10,132 bases of DNA, from positions 1 through 10,132 of the forward strand of contig DOZP01000154.1 of the NCBI GenBank assembly GCA_003517945.1. Direction: 5' to 3'. The translations under genes were made by a program, and so were the position numbers. Positions 1 to 6,870 of this stretch are shown one piece after another. The DNA comes from Porphyromonadaceae bacterium (lineage in GTDB: Bacteria; Bacteroidota; Bacteroidia; Bacteroidales; Tannerellaceae). Under the pieces are notes generated by a model that ran no database searches, was not told the origin of the DNA, and saw only the letters and a program-made list of their open reading frames with translations. Numbering within the stretch: position 1 is the first letter of the stretch; the number at the start of each line of letters is the position of its first letter.

Positions 1-16
1 GTCTGAAAAATAAAAT

Positions 17-49
17 TTTGTCTTTTGTCCTTAAAAGTAATACTTTTTG
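17..49 (+). promoter_or_regulatory. Candidate Bacteroidetes-type promoter of the left-end small unit
   Basis: A TTTG (17-20) is followed, after exactly 20 nt, by TACTTTTTG (41-49). This resembles the Bacteroidetes sigma factor consensus (TTTG at -33, TAnnTTTG at -7) except for one extra T between TA and TTTG. A second TTTG lies at 24-27. An inverted repeat, AAAAGTA-A-TACTTTT (33-47), overlaps the -7 element and could be an operator, or just chance in A/T-rich DNA. A start site near 55 would leave only a very short leader before the ATG at 62, which counts somewhat against this assignment. Confidence 0.35.
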
Positions 50-61
50 TACATAAACAGG

Positions 62-154
62 ATGAATTTGTTAAATATAGCAATCAGTATGATGCTATTT
101 ATTCTGGTTGCTATATATTTGCACAATAGACGTAATACTTCTTCATATTATTAG
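62..154 (+). CDS. Possible 30-residue single-span membrane peptide
   Basis: A 30-codon ORF runs from ATG at 62 to TAG at 152-154. It encodes a peptide with a hydrophobic stretch at about residues 4-19 (including SMMLFILVAIYL), then a polar basic tail HNRRNTSSYY. This is the usual layout of a small membrane protein with one helix, the N-terminus outside and a positive C-terminus inside. It lies between a promoter-like pair and a hairpin with a T-tract, so the stretch could be a self-contained transcript. Against it: the ORF is short enough to occur by chance, the predicted leader is very short, and a 13-bp inverted repeat covers nearly half of it, so the transcript may act as RNA. I do not recognise a family. 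Confidence 0.35.
   Translation: MNLLNIAISMMLFILVAIYLHNRRNTSSYY
75..116 (+). repeat. 13-bp inverted repeat (stem-loop) inside the small ORF
   Basis: The arm at 75-87 (ATATAGCAATCAG) pairs with the arm at 104-116 (CTGGTTGCTATAT) over 13 positions. Twelve are Watson-Crick pairs and one is a G-U pair in RNA of the plus strand (T84 with G107). The loop is 16 nt (88-103). No T-tract follows, so it is not an intrinsic terminator. It could be a structural element of a small RNA, a translation-control hairpin, or a protein-binding site. Confidence 0.5.
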
Positions 155-192
155 TTCTTTTTAAGGTAAAAGGTTTATTAATGGTTAATGTG

Positions 193-232
193 GAAAGTCC
201 CGGACGTGAGTCCAGGACTTTTCAGTTTTTTT
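193..232 (+). terminator. Hairpin with T-tract: plus-strand terminator at the convergent 3' end of yebC
   Basis: AAAGTCC (194-200) pairs with GGACTTT (215-221). Inside it, after one C-A mismatch, GGAC (202-205) pairs with GTCC (210-213) around a GTGA tetraloop of the GNRA type. On the plus strand the stem is followed by T222, CAG and seven Ts (226-232), the form of an intrinsic terminator. On the minus strand, directly after the yebC stop at 231-233, the same stem is preceded by an A-tract and followed by only three Ts. It therefore suits a plus-strand transcript better, but could end both. Confidence 0.6.
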
Positions 233-959
233 ATTCGGCGGAATCGTCTTCTTTCATATTATGGAAAACGTTTTGCACATCATCGTCTTCCTCTATTTTT
301 TCAATGAGCTTATCAATGGTTTCACGTTGTTCGGGCGTAACTTCTTTAACGTCGTTGGGAATGCGGACAAATTCACTCGATGTGATCTCATACCCGTTAT
401 CTTCAAGGTATTTCTGTATTGTCGAGTTTTGTGCAAAATCTCCGTAGATAATAATTTCACCTTCGTCTTCTTCCACTTCGTCTACCCCGTAATCAATCAG
501 TTCGAGTTCGAGTTCCTCCAGTGACAGATTTTCTTTTTTGACGATATGAAATACGCATTTGTGTTCAAAAAGAAATTCAAGGGAACCGGAGGTGCCGAGA
601 GAGCCGCCATGTTTATTAAAATAACTGCGTACGTTGGCTACCGTGCGCGTGGTGTTGTCGGTAGCTGTCTCCACAAAAACAGCAATGCCATAGGGGCCGT
701 ATCCTTCATAATTCATTTCCTTGTAATCCGTGAAATCTTTTGAAGTTGCTTTTTTAATGGCGCGTTCCACATTATCCTTCGGCATGTTTTCTTTTTTGGC
801 AGTCTGCATTAACACACGCAAGCGGGGGTTGGTTTCGGGATCAGGCCCACCGGATTTGGCGGCAATCGTTATTTCTTTTCCCAGTTTGGTAAATACGCGG
901 GCCATATTGCCCCAACGTTTCATTTTTCTTGCTTTTCTGTATTCAAATGCTCTTCCCAT
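231..959 (-). CDS. yebC: YebC/PmpR family (DUF28) translation or transcription factor
   Basis: The 242-residue product is a full-length YebC/PmpR/TACO1 family protein. The N-terminal MGRAFEYRKARKMKRW is the Bacteroidales form of the family start and fixes the start codon. Conserved stretches follow in order: the KLGKEITIAAKSGGPDP region with NPRLR (about residues 25-48), the MPKDNVERAIKKA segment (about 59-71), YEGYGPYGIAVFVE with TDNTTRT (about 84-106), and FNKHGGSLGTSGSLEFLFEH (about 113-132). The C-terminus is acidic. The family was first described as DNA-binding regulators. More recent work on bacterial YebC and mitochondrial TACO1 supports a ribosome-associated role in relieving stalls at proline-rich stretches. 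It is cytoplasmic. It lies 31 nt downstream of pheT on the same strand with no promoter or terminator evident between, so co-transcription is likely. Confidence 0.95.
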   Translation of the reverse strand: MGRAFEYRKARKMKRWGNMARVFTKLGKEITIAAKSGGPDPETNPRLRVLMQTAKKENMPKDNVERAIKKATSKDFTDYKEMNYEGYGPYGIAVFVETATDNTTRTVANVRSYFNKHGGSLGTSGSLEFLFEHKCVFHIVKKENLSLEELELELIDYGVDEVEEDEGEIIIYGDFAQNSTIQKYLEDNGYEITSSEFVRIPNDVKEVTPEQRETIDKLIEKIEEDDDVQNVFHNMKEDDSAE

Positions 960-990
960 ATTATGATTTGTATTTGTAAGTTTAAAATAA

Positions 991-3453
991 TTATCTCAAT
1001 TGCGCTCCGAGTTTTTCTTCCAGGTTTTTATGTATTTTTGACATGACAGAGTCTATCTGCTTGTCATTCAGTGTTTTTTCTTTGTCTTGTAAATAAAAAC
1101 TGACGGCATATGATTTTTTACCCGAAACCAGGTTTTTACCTTCATATACATCAAATAATATAACCTCTTTTAATAGCTTGCGTTCACTATCCAATGCTAT
1201 TTTCTTTATGTCTGCAAATGCAATATTTTTATCAACCAGCAGGGCGAGATCCCTTTTGACTTCGGGGAACCGGGGAATATCTTCAAATGTGATCCGGAGT
1301 TTCCCTGTTTCTTTCATTAACGCATTCCATGAGAGTTCCGCAAAATACACATCGTTTTCGATATCCATCATTTTCAATAGGCTGTGTTCAACAACGCCGA
1401 ATGTTCCGAATGTATGTCCGGAAGGCGATGTGATAGATATGCCCGAACTGTAGATGTCGTTGGAAAAACTTTTCCAGGCGACCTTTTCCATATTCACTCC
1501 GAGGCGTAGCAATATGTTTTCGATATGGGCTTTTAGTTCGTAAACCGACGTTTTTTCATCCGGATGTGCCCAGTTATTTTCCACGCGGTTGCCGGAAATC
1601 CATAATCCGAGACGATATTCTTCTTTGTATTCCGACAAAGTATCATCTTCTTTTTTGTCTCCTTCTTTACTTGTATAGCAGTTTCCGAATTCAAAAAAAT
1701 GTATATCTCTGTTTTTGCGTTTTATATTGAATGTCGCACTTTGAAGTCCGCCAAATAGCAGGGTCTGGCGCATGGCATTCAGGTCGGCGCTCAATGGATT
1801 CATTAACATGACACAATTTGCAGCCGGATAGGTAGATAATTCGTCATAGTATGCCGCACGCGTCAACGAGTTATTTAAAATTTCATTAAAACCGGCGCCG
1901 CATAATTGTTCGGAAATAAGGTTCTCCAGCTTATAACTTTTATCCGTCATTGTCTGGTAGCTCAAAGTCGAACGGACATGGTCGCTGAATGCAACATTAT
2001 TATATCCGTAAATACGCAGTATATCTTCAATAACATCCACATCGCGCCGTACATCATATCGGTATACGGGGACACGTACCGATAAACCTTCCGGTGTTTC
2101 CGATGCGATTTCGATCTCTAACGAAGCTAAAATACTTTTGATCGTTTCTACAGGGATTTCTTTCCCTATCAGCGTGTGTATTTTTTTATAAGTAAGGTCT
2201 ACACTGAAAGGTTCATACTTATTTGGATAGATATCCTGAATTTCACCGGTTATGGTTCCTCCGGCGATCTTCTGTATCATCAATGCTGCGTGTTTAAGCA
2301 CATATATAGTTTGATTGGGATCCAGTCCGCGTTCAAAGCGAAAAGATGAATCCGTATTCAGGCCGAAGCGGCGTGCCGTTTTGCGTATCCATGCCGGATT
2401 GAAACACGCGGATTCGAGAAATACATCTTTAGTGGTTTCCGTTACACCGGAATCAAGCCCTCCGAATACGCCTCCTATACACATCGGTTCGTCAATGTTA
2501 CAGATCATCAGGTCCTGGTTTGTCAGCGTACGTTCAATGCCGTCGAGTGTTACAAATTTCGTTCCTTCGGGCATTGTATTGACAACTACTTTATTCCCTT
2601 TTATTTTTCCCGCGTCGAACGCATGTAGCGGTTGTCCCAGTTCGTGTAAAACATAGTTTGTTATGTCTACCACGTTATTAATGGGACGCAGTCCGATGGC
2701 CGTCAAACGGTTTTTCATCCAGTCCGGACTTTCTCTGACCGTAATACCTTTGATCGTAACTCCGGAATAGCGTATACAGGCCTCCGTATTTTTAACTTCT
2801 ACGGAAATCGCCGGAGAAAGGTCTTCTATTTTGAATTCGTCAATGGATGGCTTCTTTAGGTCAGATGGTTTTCCTGCCTGTTTCAGGTAGGCTGCCAAGT
2901 CACGCGCCACACCAAAGTGGGAAGTGCCGTCTATACGGTTTGGGGTTATGTCAACTTCCAGTATGTAATCATTTTCAATGTGGTAGTATTCTTTTGCAGG
3001 CATACCGACCGGTGCATCCGAAGGAAGTACGATGATGCCGGAATGATCCGTACCGATGCCTATTTCATCTTCCGCGCAGATCATCCCGAATGATTCTTGT
3101 CCGCGAATTTTCGTTTTTTTAATTTTTATCTCTTTGTCGCCATCGTATAATACTGTTCCTACGGTAGCGACTATGACTTTCTGGCCGGCCGCCACATTGG
3201 GTGCGCCGCAAACAATATGTAACGGTTCTCCGGTTCCGGTATTGACGGTGGTAAGATGCAGATGGTCGGAGTCAGGATGTTCACTGCATGTGAGCACTTC
3301 GCCGATAACAAGCCCTTCAAGTCCGCCTTTGATTGTTTGCATCTCTTCTATCGTACCTGTTTCCAAACCTATAGAAGTGAGCGCGGATGCTACTTCGCCG
3401 GGGGCCATGTCCAATGACAGGTAATCTTTCAGCCAATTGTAAGATATATTCAT
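991..3453 (-). CDS. pheT: Phenylalanyl-tRNA synthetase beta subunit
   Basis: The product has 820 residues, the usual length for a bacterial PheT. Domains in order: an N-terminal B1 segment starting MNISYNWLKDYL; an EMAP/OB-fold tRNA-binding domain (about 42-153, with the CSEHPDSDHLHL and VCGAPN motifs); a B3/B4 editing domain (about 215-390, with the NVVDITNYVLHELGQPLHAFD region); a B5 domain (about 410-487, ending VRRDVDVIEDILRIYGY); a catalytic-like core; and a C-terminal FDX-ACB anticodon-binding domain (about 724-820, opening at PRFPEVKRDLALLVD). With PheS it forms the (alpha-beta)2 enzyme that charges tRNA-Phe; the beta chain edits mischarged Tyr-tRNA-Phe. Nothing appears truncated. pheS is not adjacent in this window, and yebC follows 31 nt downstream. 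Confidence 0.98.
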   Translation of the reverse strand: MNISYNWLKDYLSLDMAPGEVASALTSIGLETGTIEEMQTIKGGLEGLVIGEVLTCSEHPDSDHLHLTTVNTGTGEPLHIVCGAPNVAAGQKVIVATVGTVLYDGDKEIKIKKTKIRGQESFGMICAEDEIGIGTDHSGIIVLPSDAPVGMPAKEYYHIENDYILEVDITPNRIDGTSHFGVARDLAAYLKQAGKPSDLKKPSIDEFKIEDLSPAISVEVKNTEACIRYSGVTIKGITVRESPDWMKNRLTAIGLRPINNVVDITNYVLHELGQPLHAFDAGKIKGNKVVVNTMPEGTKFVTLDGIERTLTNQDLMICNIDEPMCIGGVFGGLDSGVTETTKDVFLESACFNPAWIRKTARRFGLNTDSSFRFERGLDPNQTIYVLKHAALMIQKIAGGTITGEIQDIYPNKYEPFSVDLTYKKIHTLIGKEIPVETIKSILASLEIEIASETPEGLSVRVPVYRYDVRRDVDVIEDILRIYGYNNVAFSDHVRSTLSYQTMTDKSYKLENLISEQLCGAGFNEILNNSLTRAAYYDELSTYPAANCVMLMNPLSADLNAMRQTLLFGGLQSATFNIKRKNRDIHFFEFGNCYTSKEGDKKEDDTLSEYKEEYRLGLWISGNRVENNWAHPDEKTSVYELKAHIENILLRLGVNMEKVAWKSFSNDIYSSGISITSPSGHTFGTFGVVEHSLLKMMDIENDVYFAELSWNALMKETGKLRITFEDIPRFPEVKRDLALLVDKNIAFADIKKIALDSERKLLKEVILFDVYEGKNLVSGKKSYAVSFYLQDKEKTLNDKQIDSVMSKIHKNLEEKLGAQLR

Positions 3454-3484
3454 CGTTATATATGGTTAGCGTTAAAATGACCCG

Positions 3485-3492
3485 CAAAAATA
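3485..3492 (-). promoter_or_regulatory. Candidate -7 element of the pheT-yebC promoter
   Basis: Read on the minus strand this is TATTTTTG, a full match to TAnnTTTG. It puts transcription start near 3478, about 25 nt before the pheT ATG, a usual leader length in Bacteroidetes. I see no clear TTTG at the -33 position. The 167-nt gap around it (3454-3620) holds no supported gene. No Phe-rich leader peptide or T-box-like structure was recognised. Confidence 0.5.
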
Positions 3493-3620
3493 TGAAAAAA
3501 AAGTAATATAACGATGGCTATAGTGTTGTTTTTTCGGTATGTTGAAAGCTCGTCTTTTTTTTAGGTAAGCGGTTATGATCTTCTTTACTTCCGGAAGAAC
3601 CGAATATTCCCTTCCCTGAT

Positions 3621-4310
3621 TTAATCATCAATACCGTTTCTTCTCATACCACCGGGCTCTCTGATAGCGGATGACTTCATATTTATTACGGTTTGGCGCA
3701 ATTGTCTTTTTTCGCGTTCCGTAAGGCCGATCGGTTGTATGGCTCCCGCATCATAATAATTTTTATATGCGGTGGCATGTTTGGCATTATGCGCTTTTCT
3801 TCTGTATGACGGGCTGAATACCATGCTTAACAGATTATTAAAATCCATTCCGCCGATACCGCCGCTCGTATGCGTTGTATATACTTTATTCCTGACTTCC
3901 GGAGGCAACATTTCCCTGAGTCTTTTCTGGTCTTCAACGGTCAGCATGCAGGTGTTGCTTTTATATATTGAATCTACTTTGTTCATATATAGTACGTATA
4001 GTGCAAATACGGCAGGAGGCATGGAGTACGGATCTACGTTTTGAACCCTGACGGAATCGGCGACTCCCGCATTTTCGAAATCCTTTAATAATTCAATTTT
4101 GTCAATTTGGTTGTCGGCATTTTTCATCCACGACGGCACAATGAGACGTCCTTCATCTATCGCCTTTTTTGTATCCTCATTTATTTTGATATCTCCTCCT
4201 TCCAATACATTTTTCAGCCATGTTGAATCTTCTTTACTCCAATACTGGGCATTCGCTACTCCATTTATAACGATGATAAAAAGGTAAAATAAGATTATTT
4301 TTTTTGACAT
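3621..4310 (-). CDS. Exported protein of unknown function, Bacteroidales type
   Basis: With the start at 4310 the product has 229 residues and opens with a standard Sec signal peptide: MSKK, a hydrophobic core (about 5-15), then the cleavage site ANA-QYW after residue 21. A longer reading from 4346 adds 12 residues before the signal peptide, but that codon overlaps the predicted -7 element, so 4310 is preferred. The mature part, about 208 residues, is mostly polar. Notable stretches are WSKEDSTWLKNVL near its N-terminus, YSMPPAVFALYVLYMNKVDS in the middle, and FSPSYRRKAHNAKHATAYKNYY followed by a basic LTEREKRQLRQ segment towards the end. It has one cysteine and no lipobox, so it is probably soluble periplasmic. 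It resembles small exported DUF proteins limited to Bacteroidales, possibly DUF4858, but I cannot confirm the family. No catalytic motif is visible. Confidence 0.75.
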   Translation of the reverse strand: MSKKIILFYLFIIVINGVANAQYWSKEDSTWLKNVLEGGDIKINEDTKKAIDEGRLIVPSWMKNADNQIDKIELLKDFENAGVADSVRVQNVDPYSMPPAVFALYVLYMNKVDSIYKSNTCMLTVEDQKRLREMLPPEVRNKVYTTHTSGGIGGMDFNNLLSMVFSPSYRRKAHNAKHATAYKNYYDAGAIQPIGLTEREKRQLRQTVINMKSSAIREPGGMRRNGIDD

Positions 4311-4343
4311 AGTCGCGATTTTTAGAAATTTTAATAATAACGA

Positions 4344-4351
4344 CAAAGATA
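4344..4351 (-). promoter_or_regulatory. Candidate -7 element for the exported-protein gene
   Basis: On the minus strand this reads TATCTTTG, an exact TAnnTTTG match. It puts transcription start near 4337 and gives a leader of about 27 nt to the ATG at 4310, which decides against the longer start at 4346. TTTG-type sequences lie further upstream (minus strand at 4375-4378 and 4368-4371) but not at the ideal distance. Confidence 0.6.
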
Positions 4352-4403
4352 TAATTTTTAACTATATCAAAAAACAAAACATTGTTAAAAAAATGGTTTT
4401 GTG

Positions 4404-4434
4404 TTTCAAGATAAAATAAAATAATGTAATATTG
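4404..4434 (+). promoter_or_regulatory. Candidate promoter of the SPFH / zinc-ribbon operon
   Basis: TTTC (4404-4407) and TAATATTG (4427-4434) are 19 nt apart; each differs from the Bacteroidetes consensus by one base. Transcription start would be near 4441, leaving a 24-nt leader to the ATG at 4465. A possible in-frame TTG start at 4432 lies inside the -7 element, so it is unlikely to be used. This promoter is divergent from, and within about 60 bp of, the one serving the exported-protein gene. Confidence 0.4.
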
Positions 4435-4464
4435 CATTCATATTTATCATTAAAAATCATAAAC

Positions 4465-5616
4465 ATGGGCTTGTTTGGAAAGATTAAAGAAAAAGCATTC
4501 AATGAGTTTATAGATATTATCGAATGGCTTGATGATACGCCGGATACGATTCTATGGCGTTTTCCGCGGTATCAGAATGAGATAAAAAACGGCGCGCAAT
4601 TAACGGTGCGTGAAACGCAGGTCGCCGTATTGGTGGATCAGGGTAAATTTGCCGATATTTATCAGCCCGGGCGTTATCAGCTTACGACGGCTAATATGCC
4701 TATATTATCTACCTTGAGGGGTTGGAAATACGGTTTTAACTCTCCTTTTAAGGTGGAAGTTTATTTTGTGAATACCAAGCAGTTCCTGAATCTGAAGTGG
4801 GGGACAAAAAATCCCATTATGTTACGTGATCCCGAGTTCGGGCCGATCCGTATGCGTGCGTTCGGAACCTATTGTTTCAAAATAAGCAGTGATCCTACCA
4901 AATTTATAAAAAATGTGGCCGGTACGGATGGTAGTTTTACGACCGAGGGCATACAGGAACAATTACGTAATTTTATCATTACCAAATTTACGGATCATTT
5001 GGGCGAATCTAAAATCGCCGCATTGGATATCGCTTCCAATCTGAACGAATTTTCGGCGGCTTTACAGGAAAGCCTTCAGGTAGATTTTGAAGAATTGGGA
5101 ATTGATATTACGAAATTCCTGGTCGAAAATATCTCTCTGCCGGAAGAAGTAGAAAAGGCGCTTGATAAGCGTACCAGTATGGGGATTGTGGGAGATATGG
5201 GTAAGTATACGCAGTTTCAATTTGCCGATGCATTAAAAGCGGGTGCGGAGAATCCGGCAGGAGGCGGTTCTCCTGCAGGCGATGCCATGGGGATGGGAGT
5301 GGGATTTGCAATGGCCGGCCAAATGGCGCAACAAATGATGAACCCGCAAGGACAACATGCGCCATCACCCGTAGCGGCAGCACCTCCCCCGATACCACAA
5401 CCGCAAATGTATTATGTAGCTGTAAACGGTCAGCAGACCGGGCCTTTCGGTATACCACAACTACAACAAATGATTGTGCAGGGTCAACTTAATCTACAGT
5501 CGTTGGTATGGACTCAGGGTATGCAGTCGTGGGAAGCGGCCGGTTCGGTTGTTGAGTTATCACGGTTATTTGGCGCTGTTCCTCCACCTCCTCCGCCTCC
5601 CATATCACCTGAATAG
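4465..5616 (+). CDS. SPFH-domain protein with C-terminal GYF_2-like domain and polyproline tail (YdjI-like)
   Basis: From ATG at 4465 the product has 383 residues. Residues 1-30 (MGLFGKIKEKAFNEFIDIIEW onward) match the start of 'virion core protein'/YdjI-type SPFH proteins. The SPFH region spans about 30-235, including VRETQVAVLVDQGKFADIY and RMRAFGTYCFKI. A Gly/Ala/Met-rich linker (about 258-300) and a proline-rich stretch (APPPIPQPQ) lead to a GYF_2-like domain (about 316-369, YYVAVNGQQTGPFG to WEAAGSV). The end carries seven consecutive prolines (373-379). No signal peptide or strong transmembrane helix is seen, so membrane attachment probably needs a partner. In Bacillus subtilis the SPFH protein YdjI is brought to the membrane by a zinc-ribbon partner. 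The downstream gene here, 12 nt away, encodes such a protein, so the two probably form a membrane-associated complex of uncertain role, perhaps in envelope stress. Confidence 0.85.
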   Translation: MGLFGKIKEKAFNEFIDIIEWLDDTPDTILWRFPRYQNEIKNGAQLTVRETQVAVLVDQGKFADIYQPGRYQLTTANMPILSTLRGWKYGFNSPFKVEVYFVNTKQFLNLKWGTKNPIMLRDPEFGPIRMRAFGTYCFKISSDPTKFIKNVAGTDGSFTTEGIQEQLRNFIITKFTDHLGESKIAALDIASNLNEFSAALQESLQVDFEELGIDITKFLVENISLPEEVEKALDKRTSMGIVGDMGKYTQFQFADALKAGAENPAGGGSPAGDAMGMGVGFAMAGQMAQQMMNPQGQHAPSPVAAAPPPIPQPQMYYVAVNGQQTGPFGIPQLQQMIVQGQLNLQSLVWTQGMQSWEAAGSVVELSRLFGAVPPPPPPPISPE

Positions 5617-5628
5617 TAGCTTTTAATA

Positions 5629-6738
5629 ATGATAGCGGACAGGGAACGTAATAACGCGCAAGATAATATAGTAAAATCTGCCGACACGGTGCAAAGTAAA
5701 TGCCCTTCGTGTGGCGGCGTGCTTGTCTATTCTCCGGAAGATGAATTGCTCGTTTGTTTATATTGCGGTACGAAAGTGCTGTTGGACCTTACGCCGGCGG
5801 AAATAAAGGAACACGATTATAAGGAATGGTCCGGGCATCCTGAAATGCAAAGTCAGGTAGAGACGCTTGTGGCGGAAGTGGTTTGTGGTCAGTGTGGGGC
5901 GCATACGACTTTTCCGGAAAATACGACATCTTATACATGTGCTTTTTGCGGAACGCCGATTGTATTAAAAGATTTCGTACAACGCCGGTCGTGGAAACCT
6001 GAGTATATACTTCCTTTTAAGATCGGGAAAAAACAATGTGACGACCGTTTTCGAAAATGGGTTTCTTCACGATGGTTTGCGCCTTCCGGATTTTCCAAGG
6101 AGTTGTCAGCCGAAGAGCGGATGAAAGGTATGTATTTGCCTTATTGGACGTATGATGCGGATACCACGACGGTATACACGGGAGAGCGCGGCGTGAACCG
6201 GCGGGTTACAAGGATAAACAACGGTAAGTCGGTAACTCATACCGTTACGGACTGGTACCCGGTTTCGGGAACTGTGCGCCATGTGTTTGATGATGTGCTT
6301 GTTCCGGCATCAGGCAGTTTGCCTCCGGATATATCACGGGTTCTTACAAACTGGGACCGGAGGAACTATGTGGCATACAGTGATCAGTTTGTGAGGGGCT
6401 TTTTGGCCGAACTGTATCAGCAGGATTTTAGGAAATGTTATCCGCAGGCGGAAAAGCAAATGGAGTCGTATCTGTCGGCGCTTGTCCGGTCGGAAATAGG
6501 AGGTAGTCAACAGCGTGTATTCCGGCAGGAAACCAATTATTCCAATGTGAAATTTAAACATGTACTTCTTCCGGTTTGGTTAAGCGCTTACCGTTATAAA
6601 AATAAATCGTATGTTTTTGCCATAAACGGTCGTACGGGTCAGGTATTCGGACAACGTCCGTGGAGTGTGCCTAAAATACTGACGCTGATACTTGTCATTG
6701 CTTCCATTCTTGTACTTTTATTTTATTATAGCGGATAA
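5629..6738 (+). CDS. Double zinc-ribbon protein with a C-terminal membrane anchor (YdjG-like)
   Basis: The 369-residue product has two four-cysteine zinc ribbons in its N-terminal third: C25-x2-C28 with C43-x2-C46, and C86-x2-C89 with C104-x2-C107. A middle region follows (about 120-340) with the repeated themes LPYWTYDAD (170-178) and LLPVWLSAYRYKNKSYVF (313-330), then NGRTGQVFG. One hydrophobic helix near the end (about 349-367) fits a tail anchor with almost the whole protein in the cytoplasm. Annotation programs often label such proteins 'TFIIB-type zinc ribbon' or 'primosomal protein N-like', but no helicase or DNA-binding motif is present. The start is 12 nt after the upstream SPFH stop, indicating an operon. 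By analogy with YdjG in the Bacillus ydjFGHI operon it likely recruits the SPFH protein to the membrane; this is inference from family and context. Confidence 0.85.
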   Translation: MIADRERNNAQDNIVKSADTVQSKCPSCGGVLVYSPEDELLVCLYCGTKVLLDLTPAEIKEHDYKEWSGHPEMQSQVETLVAEVVCGQCGAHTTFPENTTSYTCAFCGTPIVLKDFVQRRSWKPEYILPFKIGKKQCDDRFRKWVSSRWFAPSGFSKELSAEERMKGMYLPYWTYDADTTTVYTGERGVNRRVTRINNGKSVTHTVTDWYPVSGTVRHVFDDVLVPASGSLPPDISRVLTNWDRRNYVAYSDQFVRGFLAELYQQDFRKCYPQAEKQMESYLSALVRSEIGGSQQRVFRQETNYSNVKFKHVLLPVWLSAYRYKNKSYVFAINGRTGQVFGQRPWSVPKILTLILVIASILVLLFYYSG

Positions 6739-6803
6739 CGTCATAGTCTCGAATACTCTGACGACCGGATCCTGGCTTGTTTCGGATATCAGGGGTCAAA
6801 TAT

Positions 6804-6843
6804 AAAGAAGGTGATACCACATCGTGTGAATATCACCTTCTTT
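6804..6843. terminator. Bidirectional intrinsic terminator between convergent operons
   Basis: AAAGAAGGTGATA (6804-6816) and TATCACCTTCTTT (6831-6843) form a perfect 13-bp stem. The loop holds a further CACA/TGTG pairing (6818-6821 with 6825-6828). The stem ends in TTT on each strand, with T-rich sequence beyond. It lies 65 nt after the zinc-ribbon gene and 27 nt after the stop of the kduD-like gene, so it can end both operons. Confidence 0.9.
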
Positions 6844-6870
6844 CATTTCCGGGACAGTTAAATATATCCT

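Noticed and set aside
181..447. 88-codon plus-strand frame at the 3' end of yebC
   Set aside because: It runs through the terminator hairpin and then antisense to yebC; serine-rich low-complexity shadow translation.
3587..3600. Palindrome CTTCCGGAAG just downstream of the exported-protein gene, as terminator or operator
   Set aside because: Ten bases are too short as a hairpin and no T-tract follows on the minus strand; I see nothing else supporting a site.
3454..3620. Possible regulatory leader (T-box or attenuator) upstream of pheT
   Set aside because: The likely leader is only about 25 nt and no Phe-codon-rich leader peptide or competing hairpins are visible.
4311..4346. Upstream ATG at 4346 for the exported-protein gene
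   Set aside because: It overlaps the predicted -7 element at 4344-4351 and would put 12 extra residues before a well-formed signal peptide that starts at 4310.
4432..4464. TTG at 4432 as start of the SPFH gene
   Set aside because: It lies inside the predicted -7 element; ATG at 4465 gives the family-typical MGLFGKIKEKA start and a normal leader.
5108..5458. 116-codon open frame on the minus strand within the SPFH gene
   Set aside because: It is antisense to the conserved SPFH domain and linker; there is no independent support.
6739..6763. Imperfect hairpin (CGTCA/TGACG plus AGT/ACT) right after the zinc-ribbon stop codon
   Set aside because: Short, with an internal mismatch and no T-tract; the 13-bp stem at 6804-6843 is a far better terminator.
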